Below, piece after piece: positions 29,869 to 41,030 of a DNA stretch of 64,000 nt. The notes below the pieces were generated by a model. It made no database searches. It was not told where the DNA came from and worked only from the letters and a program-made list of their open reading frames with translations. This DNA is from Liolophura sinensis (taxonomy: Eukaryota > Mollusca > Polyplacophora > Chitonida > Chitonidae), in the NCBI RefSeq assembly GCF_032854445.1, contig NC_088296.1, positions 9,212,706 to 9,276,705 on the forward strand. The letters run 5' to 3'. Each line of letters opens with the position of its first letter. Position 1 is the first letter of the stretch. The position numbers and the translations under genes are program-made.

Positions 29869-31406
29869 ACCGTATGTGATTGGCAATAAAACTGTCCTGT
29901 TGATCATTAAAAAGATCTTTTAAGACATCTTTAATAAAATTGAAAAAGACATTTGATTAGGAAAGACACCGGAAATGCTGGGCAAAGAAAATTCAATGTG
30001 GCTAATCAATACAACATTACCCCATTGAAATAACGATATTGTTTTCTCCCCTCTTTTACATATAATCAGCCACACAATCGACTGGATGATTTACATTTTA
30101 GTATTCCAGTCCTTTTGGGGTGTATTTATGGCGGGGGGGGGGGTGTTACTTTTCTGTGAATATCCTTTAAAATAATTAATGATCTCTGTGACAGGGGCTA
30201 TTTACGTTTTAAACTGATTTCATACCTACCAAAGTCCTAACTTAAACTTCTACCTTTACTAAATTTAACTACTGTTTTACATATTATTACATAATTTGTC
30301 TCACACTTGACCGGCCGGGTTACATGTAACTGTTCCTTTTCTGTTTGCATGTGTTTTTTTTTTTCTTTGTTTTTTTTATGTTCTTGAATAATTTTTTTAA
30401 AATTTATGTGCCTAGGCTTCAGAGTGTTTCTTTTATGTATTTACTAATTTAATTGTTATTCAAGGCTTGTTCGAAAAGGATGAGAATGTGATTTAGCGAA
30501 GTATTTGAAGAACTTTATTTTTACAAAACGGTTATTGAGACCCTGAGTGAGGAAAAATTGAAAGGGTGTGTAAAACAGTTCATTCTATTTTAGTGCCTAC
30601 AACACCTGGCGCTACGACCGAACCAACAACAGGTAAAGTCTGAACAAAACTTTTGTTCACCAATTATTAGTGGAATATTTAGCGTAAAGCACAAAATAAA
30701 TAAGTAAAGAAATCAAATGCCATGCTTTGAATCCATTTACATGTGATAATGAAGAAGATTGTAACGGAACTAGGCTTCAGTGGCTGTAAATCCACCAACA
30801 AAATACAGAAAGTAGTTCCCCAATGACTATGTAACACGGTGTGTGGTGGGCAATAAAAGTGTCCTTTTGTTTATTAGAGAAGCCATACAACCTATGTTCG
30901 CTAACCAAGTAATGTTTCTGTGTTTATCAAGAATAACTCAAATCATTACCTCTTGAAACAGGTCAGACTAGCATCTGTATTATTTTTAGTTTTTCACAAA
31001 TTTTAAAGTTTAAAAACACATCAAGAGGCAGGTATTATACTTTTGACGAAGTCAGTCACAAACTTGAAATGATAACACGTTTGCATACGAGACTTACGTT
31101 TTGCAAAAGTAGCTATTTCTTAATATTTCAAATAACAGCAAAAAATCAGCTAGACACGTCTGCCAAAACGGTCTGGCATAAAACTTTCAGTATTGAATTG
31201 TATTTTATTTTAGGCAGTATTTTAAAATTTTAACTGAAACGATAAAGAGCTTTCCGAAGTCCATTTCCTACCATTTCTATTATACATAGCATGTGCATGA
31301 ATTTGCTGACTACTGCACATCATAGAGGTAGTACGGCCCATATAGGGGATATGTATATTAACACCAGACACCTTTGTCACGTATACATATAAGTAATCTT
31401 CCTCAT
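29869..31406 (+). repeat. Intron block D with exon at 30594, 3' truncated
   Basis: Copy of block C (X1 offset 5052). Similarity ends at CTTCCTCAT (31406), just before the X2 exon would occur, and is replaced by a T/G-rich low-complexity run (31407-31470). Confidence 0.9.
30594..30632 (+). CDS. Mucin-array exon X1, copy D (39 nt)
   Basis: Acceptor CTATTTTAG, donor GTAAAG; phase 1-1; core PTTPGATTEPTT, combining the 5' half of copy C with the 3' half of copy A. Confidence 0.65.
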
Positions 31407-31711
31407 TTTGTTTTGTTTTTTTTTTGTTTTGGTTTTTTTTTTTTTGTTTGTTTTGGGGGTTTTTCCCCCTACTTTTTATTGGGTTTGTGAAGATGTATTT
31501 ATCTCTGTGATTTGAATATCTTTTGTTTTCGGATGAATGATTTTATTTCTCCGAATGATTTTACTCAGAAAAATTGTGACTGAGATTTAACGCAATATTT
31601 AAGTAAATCAGCTACGAAGACATTAATTAGTTTTTTTGTACAAGATATCTGCGATTTTGGGATATGTAAAAACATCGGAAACTAATGCATGCCCATTTAT
31701 TCTGTTCACAG

Positions 31712-31750
31712 CATGGAGAACGACACGCGCAATGTCTACAGACACAACAG
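31712..31750 (+). CDS. Diverged X1-like exon (39 nt)
   Basis: Acceptor CTGTTCACAG, donor GTAAAC; exactly 39 nt and phase 1-1 like X1, core WRTTRAMSTDTT. It keeps Thr pairs at matching places but has diverged well beyond the X1 copies and lies outside the duplicated block. Confidence 0.55.
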
Positions 31751-31855
31751 GTAAACTCTGTCAACCTTCTTTGCACACCTTTAAATGTTATCGATTTTTA
31801 CACGGTGAATGGTAACAGTCAATCTTGATAATTGTAGTCTTGTGTCGTTTTTCAG

Positions 31856-31885
31856 ATCCTCTAGGGCTAACGACAACAGTAATGG
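31856..31885 (+). CDS. Last mini-exon of the array (30 nt)
   Basis: Acceptor CGTTTTTCAG, donor GTGAGT; 30 nt, phase 1-1, core PLGLTTTVM. No further exon is recognisable before 37384, so the 3' end of this transcription unit is not visible. It may continue into the exons from 37898 onward, which accept phase 1. Confidence 0.5.
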
Positions 31886-32051
31886 GTGAGTATGTGTCCT
31901 TTAGACCAACCACTAGTGCAGTTAAAGGAAAAAAATATGTTTGGAGTTCTAACTGAAACAGAAAATATATAGTATTTCTGCATCTTAACAATCAAGCAAT
32001 GTAGTTCTAAGCGGTAAGGTTGACATTAAAGCAATCATTAATAACAATAAA

Positions 32052-32057
<6 letters not shown>

Positions 32058-32085
<28 letters not shown>

Positions 32086-32150
32086 GCTATAACAACAACA
32101 ACAACAGTAATAACAATAATAATAACAACAACAACAACAACAAAGTACAG
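32058..32150. repeat. (AAT)n/(AAC)n compound microsatellite
   Basis: AAT triplets pass into AAC triplets with few interruptions. Confidence 0.93.
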
Positions 32151-32629
32151 AACAATCACAATAATAAAGTTTTGATGGAAAAATGTTAATATACTATTGC
32201 TTTACAAAAATGCGAAAAATAGCAAAATGCAGAGACTCCTACATTTGACAGAAATTCAGAAAAAATATTTATATATAAAGAATGGAAACAAAATGTTATG
32301 TGCAAATTGATGCAATTTGTATGAACTTTTCCTGCGTATTAGGAATGGTACCTTGGTCAAAAAAGAAGGGCAACAATAGAGAGAAGAAATTTAAAATATG
32401 TTGACAGGGAAATGAATACTTGTTTACACTAGATGTAACTATGCTGATATTTTAACAATGAAACAATTATAAACTTTTAGCATGACATCAAACAGCAAGT
32501 TTGCCAAAGTATTTTGTCAAAACGAAGTCGTGGTACACAGTGACCTATTTCAAATGTACACTGCGCAAAGTTCGCGTCAGTTGTAAACATTTACATGTAT
32601 GTTGTTTGATGTTTAAGCATTTGTATAAG

Positions 32630-32704
32630 TGAGTCAGCTTGTTTATAAGTGAGTCAGCTTGTTTATAAATGAGTCAGCATGTTTATAAATGAGTCAGCTT
32701 GTTT
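32630..32704. promoter_or_regulatory. Four AP-1/MARE-like sites in a 20-bp repeat
   Basis: TGAGTCAGC occurs at 32630, 32650, 32670 and 32690, always 20 bp apart (about two helical turns), separated by TTGTTTATAA. TGAGTCA is the AP-1 (Jun/Fos) consensus, and TGAGTCAGC also matches half of a Maf recognition element. Binding is inferred from the motif only; the cluster could simply be a small tandem repeat. It is about 4.7 kb upstream of the signal-peptide exon at 37389. Confidence 0.4.
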
Positions 32705-33694
32705 ATAAACAACAACGTGTAAATCTTATAACAATTGTGCTTCAAAAACATGATCTCCGCGATTTAACGCGTATTTTTGGGCACGCGAGGAAGAGGAGAG
32801 AGAAAAGGTTGAGTTAAAGAAGAACGACTCAAAGAAGAAGGGAATGAAAAACAGGATGTGGAAGAGACAGCACATGAATCGATGGTAGACTATAAATGTC
32901 ACTCCGGGCGTCAATCAACAACAACCTTGGTTTAGACAGGTGCAGTATTTGTTTCACTGCTCATCTCAAGAATATTGGGCATTAATCGTGTTAGGGTGAT
33001 TTGTTTTAAATACTAAAACCGACTAGGAATCATGGACTTTTACTTAGACAAATCGCTGTATGGTCAGTGGGTCAAATACTCGCAATCCTATTGTTACGTT
33101 GGGACGGTCAGTCAAATGTTTGACATCTGATATTTTAACATGTTTCTCCAAGAATTCTAGTTGTGGTTACCGGAAATTGAGTAACTTGCGAAAATAGCTT
33201 TTGTTTGAAGAATTGACAGCGTATGTTTTGCAACAAGTGTAATCCATGTGCGTTAGGCTAACCTTTCTAGAGTTGAATAGGCATAACTGACCATGCATCT
33301 GCTTTCATTATCCCACGTGTGACCTCAGCTGCGCAGGCGTTCTAATGCACAGCTTGGAGCAGCTATCTGAGATTTTTCTGATGTCGTAAAGTAGGTCTGC
33401 ATAGGTTAGCGGAGATAACAACGCGCCCGTGTACTTTGGCCAGAAGCTAAAAATAAGACTGTATACAAACATAGCCATGGGTAACCGTCACCACAAAAGT
33501 TTTTTTTCCACAGTGTGTACGCGGAAGTAGCGATAAGCCACAATCATTAATTCAGTTATCCAGAAATCTTTATTTTACAATGTCCCCGTGAAGCTGAGCG
33601 CAAGTTGGTGGTTGAAACGAGTGTAAATCAAGAAAATCAGGTATGTTTTATTCGGAAGTCTTTTTTCGAACTTAGTATACTTTCTAATCTTTTT

Positions 33695-34105
33695 GGTGGT
33701 TTATGTTATAAATCGTTTTGGAAATTGGCCTTGTGATTATTGAACTGGAACGTCCTCATTGGTTGACGGCTGGTATAAGAATGTCCGTTTCGGCAGATTG
33801 ATCTAAAGCCCCAATGATAAGGAAAGCATCCAAATCACTGTCCAGGCCAACAACCGGTTAAATAATATCCAAAGGCAAGTTCCCAAACACCAATATCAAT
33901 CATGAATTATTGTGTCATGTTCTCCTAAATGCGAATAAGTATAACATAAATTATTGATGAATTTAGAATTAGATCACGGTTTCCAGCGATATGGGAAATT
34001 TATGCGTGGAAACAGACATTCGTACAACAGCCGTCAACAAATAAGGACGTTCCAGGTTAATAATTGCAAGGCCAATTCCCAAAACGACATATAACACAAG
34101 CCTTT
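33695..34105. mobile_element. Inverted-repeat (MITE-like) element
   Basis: The left end (GGAAATTGGCCTTG, GAACTGGAACGTCC, GTTGACGGCTG) returns in reverse complement at the right end (about 34005-34100), giving terminal inverted repeats of about 95 bp. There is no coding capacity. A diverged relative of one arm is found near 44465-44560. The superfamily is not determined. Confidence 0.6.
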
Positions 34106-34107
34106 TC

Positions 34108-34383
34108 AAATATATATTTATTTATTAATTTGATTGGTGTTTTACGCCATACTCAAGAATATTTCACTTTTACGACGGCGGCCAACATTATGGTGGGTGG
34201 AAACCGGGCACAGCCCTGGGGAAATCCACGACCATCCGCAGGTTGCTTACAGACCTTCCCACTTACGGCCGGAGTGGAAACCAGCATGAGCTGGACCTGA
34301 ACTTACAGCGACCGCGTTGGTGAGAGGCTCCTAGGTCATTACGCTGCGATAGCACGCTAACCGACTGAGCCACGGGGGCCCCT
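34108..34383 (-). mobile_element. tRNA-derived SINE, near full length
   Basis: On the minus strand it starts GGGGCCCCCGTGGCTCAGTCGG (box A like TGGCTCAGTCGG). A box-B-like GTTCAGGTCC follows, then a body ending in TTCTTGAGTATGGCGTAAAA and an AT-rich tail. Same family as 55390-55660. It overlaps the edge of the inverted-repeat element, so it probably inserted at or next to it. Confidence 0.85.
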
Positions 34384-34726
34384 AACAAATATATACGAAG
34401 GTACCCTATATAAAGTATGAAATTAAGGACGGTGCAATGCACAGAGAAGCATTCAACAGTTTCCAATGATGTTTTAAAGGCGCAAGGTATATTATAGGAG
34501 ACTCAAATAAAATTATTGTTGTGTTTATGAGCCCATATATCCAGGAATGATTTATAAACAGCCAACGAGACAAATACTATCCTAGTTTTTATGTCTCCTG
34601 AGTGTAATCTTTAAGTGTACAGATATGAACACATATGTCTCATTGTTTCGCTTTATTTGCACACAGTTATGTGAAAAAGTTTCGTACATATGGACAACGT
34701 ATAATTATTTATTATAACACATTGCA

Positions 34727-34926
34727 NNNNNNNNNNNNNNNNNNNNNNNNNNNNNNNNNNNNNNNNNNNNNNNNNNNNNNNNNNNNNNNNNNNNNNNNNN
34801 NNNNNNNNNNNNNNNNNNNNNNNNNNNNNNNNNNNNNNNNNNNNNNNNNNNNNNNNNNNNNNNNNNNNNNNNNNNNNNNNNNNNNNNNNNNNNNNNNNNN
34901 NNNNNNNNNNNNNNNNNNNNNNNNNN
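34727..34926. other. Assembly gap (200 N)
   Basis: Exactly 200 N. ORFs spanning it are artefacts. Confidence 0.99.
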
Positions 34927-35167
34927 AAAAGAATTTCGACTCGTTACCATTCAACATTGGCTAATTCAAATACTATGCTGGTGTTTCCGAGAATGGCAAG
35001 CGCCACACCGGTCAGGTGTTGAGAAGTGGACTTAGAGGTCGCGGAAAGCAAACTCATCGCACTACGGCTGCGTTGTAGCCCAAAAGCTTTTTCTGAGTGA
35101 AAATCAAAGCAAGATGATTGGGAACTCAACGGGGTTCCAAATCCTATATAAATATATGTATTTGTTG

Positions 35168-36366
35168 ATAGGTGTCAATTCCCTATTTTGTTGACACCAG
35201 TCTCCATATCGTTATCGGGAATAATTGTTTGATAGGTGTCAATTCTCTATTTTGTTGACACAGTCCCCATACCGTTATCGGGAATAATTGTTTGATAGGT
35301 GTCAATTCCCTATTTTGTTGACACAGTCCCCATATCGTTATCGGGAATAATTGTTTGATAGGTGTCATTTCCCTATTTTGTTGACAGTCTCCATATCGTT
35401 ATCGGGAATAATTGTTTGATAGTGTCAATTCCCTATTTTGTCGACACAGTCTCTATATCGTTATCGGGAATAATTGTTTGATAGGTGTCATTTCCCTATT
35501 TTTGTTGACACAGTCTCTATATCGTTATCGGGAAAAATTGTTTGATAGGTGTCAATTCCCTATTTTGTTGACACAGTCCCCCATATCGTTATCGGGAATA
35601 ATTGTTTGATAGGTGTCAATTTCCTATTTTGTTGACACAGTCCCCATATCGTTATCGGGAATAATTGTTTGGATAGGTGTCATTTCCCTATTTTGTTGAC
35701 ACAGTCTCTATATCGTTATCGGAATAATTGTTTGATAGGTGTCAATTCCCTATTTTGTTGACACAGTCCCCCATATCGTTATCGGGAATAATTGTTTGAT
35801 AGGTGTCAATTCCCTATTTTGTTGACACAGTCTCTATATCGTTATCGGGAATAATTGTTTGATTGGTGTCAATTCCCTATTTTGTTGACACAGTCTCCAT
35901 ATCGTTATCGAGAATAATTGTTTTGATAGGTGTCAATTCCCTATTTTGTTGACACAGTCCCCATATCGTTATCGGGAATAATTGTTTTGATAGGTGTCAT
36001 TTCCCTATTTTGTTGACACAGTCTCTATATCGTTATCGGGAATAATTGTTTGATAGGTGTCAATTCCCTATTTTGTTGACCAGTCTCCATATCGTTATCG
36101 GGAATAATTGTTTGATAGGTGTCAATTCCCTATTTTGTTGACACAGTCTCCATATCGTTATCGGGAATAATTGTTTGATAGGTGTCAATTCCCTATTTTG
36201 TCGACACAGTCTCCATATCGTTATCGGGAATAATTGTTTGATAGGTGTCAATTCCCTATTTTGTTGACACAGTCTCCATATCGTTATCGGGAATAATTGT
36301 TTGATAGGTGTCAATTCCCTATTTTGTCGACACAGTCTCCATGTCGTTATCGGGAATAATTGTTTC
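35168..36366. repeat. 63-bp minisatellite, ~19 copies
   Basis: Units of 63 bp with GATAGGTGTCAATTCCC, TTTTGTTGACACAG and ATATCGTTATCGGGAATAAT. GTGTCAA and TTGACAC within each unit can form a 7-bp stem. As 63 is 21 codons, stretches stay open on both strands (a TPIKQLFPI pseudo-peptide on the minus strand), but indels break every frame, so I reject coding. Confidence 0.95.
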
Positions 36367-36840
36367 ATGAAGTTGCATATATAATAACAACATGAATTTT
36401 ATTGATTTTGGTTGCTTTGATTGATATGATTAATTCCACTTATTGATGAGGTGAATGGACGGTTGGATGGATGGTATATTCAAGGGGTGTTTCATATAAA
36501 GCTGCAGGCAGTTTATATGTAGGTAAACCTGAGTGCACGGTGAAAACCACCAGCCTTTGGCAAAACACTGAGACGCTTTCTGCGTGTGATCCACTGAGTT
36601 TCACGATGTATAAACATGCATGCTATACTATTTGAAGTGGTCTTCAGCAAATTTTTCTGAAGGCCATATAAAAGATTTGTTTTTAATTTTTTTTATTGGA
36701 ATTCTCAATTACATTTCACTTAATACCACCATCCGCCAACCACCTAAACACCTTACATGTACGAGTGTTGTACCACTTGAGCATCCGGAACACACTGAGA
36801 TTATATGTAAACACTGTATTTATTTATTTATTTATAGATT
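36367..36840. other. No gene seen
   Basis: AT-rich, with no exon or repeat that I can name. Confidence 0.5.
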
Positions 36841-37110
36841 TATTATTTATTTATTTATTTTTTGATGGATGGTACTTTACGGCGTACTACAGAGTATTCA
36901 CATATATGACGGCGGCCAGCATTATTGTGAAGGGAACCGAACAGAGGCCGGGGGAAACCACAGTCATTCTCAGGTCACTGGTAGACCTTCCCACGTATCT
37001 GACAAACCTTGACATCAAGCTATACACGAGTCAAGCTCACGATTTCGTTGACTCAGGGCCTAATAGTGGTACCGACCACAATACTATAACAACCTGAGCC
37101 ATCGATGCCC
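36840..37110 (-). mobile_element. Diverged SINE
   Basis: ACGGCGTACTACAGAGTATTC, GACGGCGGCCAGCATTAT and AGACCTTCCCACGTAT follow the SINE order. The head region is heavily mutated (CCTGAGCCATCGATGCCC at its end). A 133-codon plus-strand ORF overlapping it is incidental. Confidence 0.7.
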
Positions 37111-37388
37111 TTTCTTCTCCTAGAAGTGAGAATGTCGTTTATAAATAGGTGATATGGGATTTGGATGTCACAAACGTTTCTGCAAAGTGGCCATCGTTTT
37201 AACTTTTCTCTGCTGCATTGCAATACAGGATTAACTATAATTCACACTGAAAATGACAATAAAAACACCTTAAACCCCAAAACTACTGCGACGTAACTTT
37301 CAGATTTTAATGACATGATTATACACGTGACGGAGAACATGTCATGCGCTTGGATTACTCACTGTTGTTTTCTTTTTATTTAGACAAA

Positions 37389-37434
37389 ATGTCGGTTTTC
37401 CTGGTTTTGATTTATATGATCGCTACAGCAGGAG
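37389..37434 (+). CDS. Signal-peptide exon of the 37389 gene
   Basis: A TTTATTTAG acceptor precedes ACAAA-ATG, so an untranslated exon lies upstream. It encodes MSVFLVLIYMIATAG and splits the next codon after G (donor GTAGGT, phase 1). The hydrophobic core immediately after the Met is typical of a secretory signal. The same 51-nt segment would also be a valid internal phase 1-1 exon, which I consider less likely. Confidence 0.7.
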
Positions 37435-40400
37435 GTAGGTTGTCAAGCTAGCATTTACTTCTACCAACATTTTAGATGTCATAATAATATATTTGTATGT
37501 ACATGTAACATTTGGGTTGTGAAAGGCAAATGTTCTCCCCAAGTATTGTCAATAGTCCAGAACCTCGCTTATTGTTTAAATAGACCATATTTACACTAAA
37601 AAATCACATTCTAGCCGTTACTGAAATGCATTAAGCATTAAGATATTTATTTATTCGTTTAATATTTTTTTTGGAATTATTTAAATGATGTTTACACTCT
37701 ACCCAATAATACCGTATTCACAGGAAAAACGACCAGTACAGAAAACCCCGGAAACACACGACCGTCCACAAGTTTGCTTTAAGTATGGCGATGAAATAAA
37801 TAGTATAAAAGTATCATTATAGTCATATCAATGGGAAACGTATGCTCTAGCACATAACATAGCAATGACAAATGTTTTCTTATTTGTACCATTGTAGACT
37901 TGTATGAAGGTGTCTTGGCTGCCTCAATTTCCAATGCCGCCCTTCGTGCAGTGTTGCAGGAATCAACCGAAATGCTTTTGACTTTAGAAACGACAGAACC
38001 TGTCCTGTCATCTGATAGGTTAAGTTTTACTGCTGGTTCAGCGCCCTCTGTTTTTCCATCGTTTTCCATTAACCCCTACGAGGGGCTAAACCCCACATCT
38101 TCAAGCCCTTACGTATTCGCTTACAAATCCTTAACGGCTGCTGAAGAATGGACGCTGACAACCAAAGAGACAAACGTAGAAATTACAGCTTCGTTGACGT
38201 CGATACATGCACATGGCACGACTACAACAGGTAGTCAGCTTGCAGCCACAGAGGCGATTTTGACGTCAACTCTCAGCAATGTACTAATCACTACTGGTCG
38301 AATATCGAACCCATTTACCCTGGCTCAAAAGAGGTTAACACCGATTGTGACTGATATACAGAGCTTAACCAGTAAAACACTGAGTCCATTTAGAGCTGTC
38401 CAAGAGACGCTGATGCCGACTGTGACCCATATACCGAACAGTAGGAGTCAGTCATTGGGTCAATTTGCTGTTGAACAAGGAACGTCGACACCGATTGTAG
38501 CCCATTTACATAACAATGCGAGTCAAACAAACGAAACAAACAACCAGTCATTGGCCACAGATCACATGACAACGATACTACCTTCAAGCCAGATGTCTAA
38601 TATTACCAGCGAAGTAAACAACCAGTCATTGGTCCCAGAGCTCATGACGGCACTACCTTCTATCCAGATGTCTATAATTACCAGCGAAGAAAACAAACAG
38701 TCATTGGTCACAGAGCTCATGACGACGCTACCTTCAAGCCAGATGTCTAATATTGCTAGCGAAGTGAACAACCAGTCATTGGTCCCAGAGCTCATGCCGA
38801 CGCTGCCTTCAAGCCAGATGTCTAATATTACCAGCGAAGTGAACAACCAGTCATTGGTCACAGAGCTCATGACGACGGTACCTTCAAGCCAGATGTCTAA
38901 TATTACTAGCGAACTGAACAACCAGTCATTGGTCACAGAGCCCATGACGACGCTACCTTCTATCCAGATGTCTATAATTACCAGCGAAGTGAACAACCAG
39001 TCATTGGTCACAGAGCTCATGACGACGTTACTTTCAAGCCAGATGTCTAATATTACCAGCGAAGTGAACAACCAGTCATTGGTCACAGAGCTCATGACGA
39101 CGCTGCCTTCAAGCCAGATGTCTAATATTACTAGTGAAATAAACAGCAAGATATTGGCCACAGAGTCCATGACGACACTTCCTTCTAGCCAGATGTCTAA
39201 TATTACCAGCGAATTAAACAGCCAGTCATTGGTAACAGAGCCCATGATGACACTACCGTCTAGGCAGATGTCTAACATTACCACCGACATAAACAGCCAG
39301 ATATTGGTCACAGAACCCCTACCGACCACGTCTTTTGCAGATCCCATGACGACTCAGCCCTACAACCAAATATCTAATACTGCCAACCAAACAGAATCAG
39401 AAGAAATGGTGACATCACATGTCAAACATATGTCAAAACTCTCCATAGAAACGCCATACAGTCTACAGCCTACCTGGAATTCACACCAAGCAGCATCTGC
39501 ACCACTGACAGTGTGGACCACCAATGGACAGCATATGACGGACACGGTTTTAACTACTTATACAGGCAAGTTCAATATGTATAATGTTAATTTGGAAGAA
39601 ATGCTGTTACCGATCTAACAAAGGCAATCATGTTAAGGGAATATATAGTTTCAAAGTGTAATAAGTATCAACAGATACAGTCAATTATATCATACAGTGC
39701 TTAACTAAATATTTTAAGAGTTTGAAAAACTGGAATTGAATACAGTTTTATAAATGGGCTTTCTGCACGATACTACCTATGCCAACGTACTATGTCCGCC
39801 ACATTGCATTTTTTTATATTTACCTACATGTAAAATTTTGTCTGCGAAAAGCCAATACAATTGCGAATTCGTTGACAGTTTCAGTGCCAAATGCGAGAAC
39901 TTTCATCCAGTCAACGACATCATTACATGAAGTCTCAACTCCTCTTGGGACACTGTATACGCTGACCACATCGCCTCCCTCACCGACACCAGCTTACCCA
40001 AGACTTTCAACTAGTACTCTGGGTTAAGTTCAAAATCAAGTACACTTGGCTGTAAAATGACTGTGTGGTGTGCTAACATACGTGAATCAACTGACAGCCT
40101 TTCAAAACTAACCTTCAGTCGCCAAACTTTGCCTTGGTTATGAAACGAAATCCATGTAATGTTGTACATGTGTCCATTGAAACACGTCGTATTGTTTAAG
40201 TTGATGTTTTTGAAGTTCCAAAATAGCGTGATTTATCTTCATTTTGGGAGGGGATGGGGGGTCGATTATTCCCTAGCAAAGAACGAAAACGATCCAAAAC
40301 CACATGCACCCAATTTCCTTGCTTTGTGTCTCAGAATCGGACCGCTGAATAAAACGTTCGATTTAGAATCGCTTTTCATAAAAGTACCAAAAAGAAATAT

Positions 40401-41030
40401 ATTATTGGAACGGAAGTTGTTGAATGGCTATAATGCTTCATGTGGCTATATTTGGTTAGTTATTTGTTTTTTTCTGACTGTTTTGCTATTCAAAACCACA
40501 AGTAATCAGTTTCTCTGCTTTGTGCCCCTTTCAGAAAATGCGTGCCCTTGGAAACCTTCAATTCCACGTTAGAGTTGTTTATTATAAAGGTAGCATAATA
40601 ATATTGTGAGAGGTGGGGAGGGGAGCAAATTTTAATATGGTAAACGCATTTACCAACGCTTTTCTGGACATTGTGGGATATTTAGTAAATTTTTTTGTTT
40701 ACATATTTAATTATTGGTTTATGTAATTGAGGAAACTAGGCAGAAGCCGGGGGAAGCTCACGACAGCCCGCAGGTTGCTGCAGGAACGGTCACGCCGGTG
40801 GTTTACGCCGGTCGCTCCGGTTTCTTCCACCTCATCGTACAAGTAAGAAATCATTCATTTGTAAGGATATATTCATTGGAATGTATTTATCTTGACAGTG
40901 CCAAACCTGAATACATCGTTTATCACCAAACTGCACACATTCGCCCAAAACGACTCGACACCCGTTCATGCGTTGACGTCGCCCTCCACGGATACACCAG
41001 CTACCACCAGGCCATCAACTACCACAACGG
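37389..41030 (+). CDS. Secreted mucin-like protein gene, 3' end not found (exons 37389-37434, 37898-39565, 39885-40022, 40899-41030)
   Basis: Four exons can be joined in phase 1 into about 661 residues. Residues 1-15 are a signal peptide; 16-230 are Ser/Thr-rich and include three degenerate ~25-residue repeats (around LTPIVTDIQ, LMPTVTHIP, STPIVAHLH). Residues 231-493 are 10-11 copies of a 25-residue repeat; 494-661 are more Ser/Thr-rich sequence. The composition and the many N-x-S/T sequons predict a heavily glycosylated extracellular protein. There is no enzyme motif, no cysteine-rich domain and no transmembrane exon before the next gene starts at 46027. It could therefore be secreted with an unseen 3' exon, end at the read-through stop at 39616, or share downstream exons with the 46027 gene, since all phases fit. 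Confidence 0.7.
37898..39565 (+). CDS. Large mucin repeat exon (1,668 nt)
   Basis: Acceptor CATTGTAG; 556 codons in phase 1-1; the donor reads ACAG then GCAAGT (GC-AG type). Without splicing the frame stops at 39616-39618 after 17 more codons. The 75-bp repeats start near 38543. Each encodes an element like SEVNNQSLVTELMTTLPSS followed by QMSNIT, so most units carry an NQS and an NIT sequon. Units differ by scattered substitutions, with no frame-breaking indel among eleven, which argues for selection on the protein. The 261-codon minus-strand ORF is a shadow of the 75-bp period. Confidence 0.85.
39885..40022 (+). CDS. Ser/Thr/Pro-rich exon (138 nt)
   Basis: Acceptor CAGTTTCAG, donor GTTAAG; phase 1-1; contains STTSLHEV and TTSPPSPTPAYPRLSTST. 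The donor is weaker than most. The frame hits a TAA immediately after the donor, which fits an exon end here. Confidence 0.65.
40725..40800 (-). mobile_element. SINE fragment in intron
   Basis: GAAACTAGGCAGAAGCCGGGGGAAGC and CCCGCAGGTTGCTGCA match the SINE middle. The neighbouring 106-codon ORF is in a different frame from the exon at 40899 and is not called. Confidence 0.6.
40899..41030 (+). CDS. Thr/Pro-rich exon (132 nt)
   Basis: Acceptor ATCTTGACAG, donor GTGAGT; phase 1-1. It starts PNLNTSF and ends SPSTDTPATTRPSTTTT, a mucin-like run. The start TGCCAAA resembles the start of the exon at 39885 (TGCCAAA), so the two may be paralogous. A similar CAG-CCGTGCCAAGCGC at 43252 leads to a stop after nine codons and could be a terminal exon; support is weak. 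Confidence 0.65.

Larger units (their letters stand above)
31886..33694. other. Noncoding stretch between array and inverted-repeat element
   Basis: Contains an (AAT)n/(AAC)n microsatellite and an AP-1-like repeat listed separately. A CAG-GTATGT sequence at 33638-33646 could be a donor of an untranslated exon for the gene at 37389, but nothing confirms it. Confidence 0.5.

Noticed and set aside
34635-34964. ORFs spanning 34727-34926
   Set aside because: They cross 200 N and have no evidence.
36060-36368. 102-codon TPIKQLFPI repeat ORF
   Set aside because: 63-bp minisatellite; other units carry indels and neither strand stays open across the array.
38562-39347. 261-codon minus-strand repeat ORF
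   Set aside because: Shadow of the 75-bp coding repeat on the + strand, which has splice sites, correct phase and sequons.
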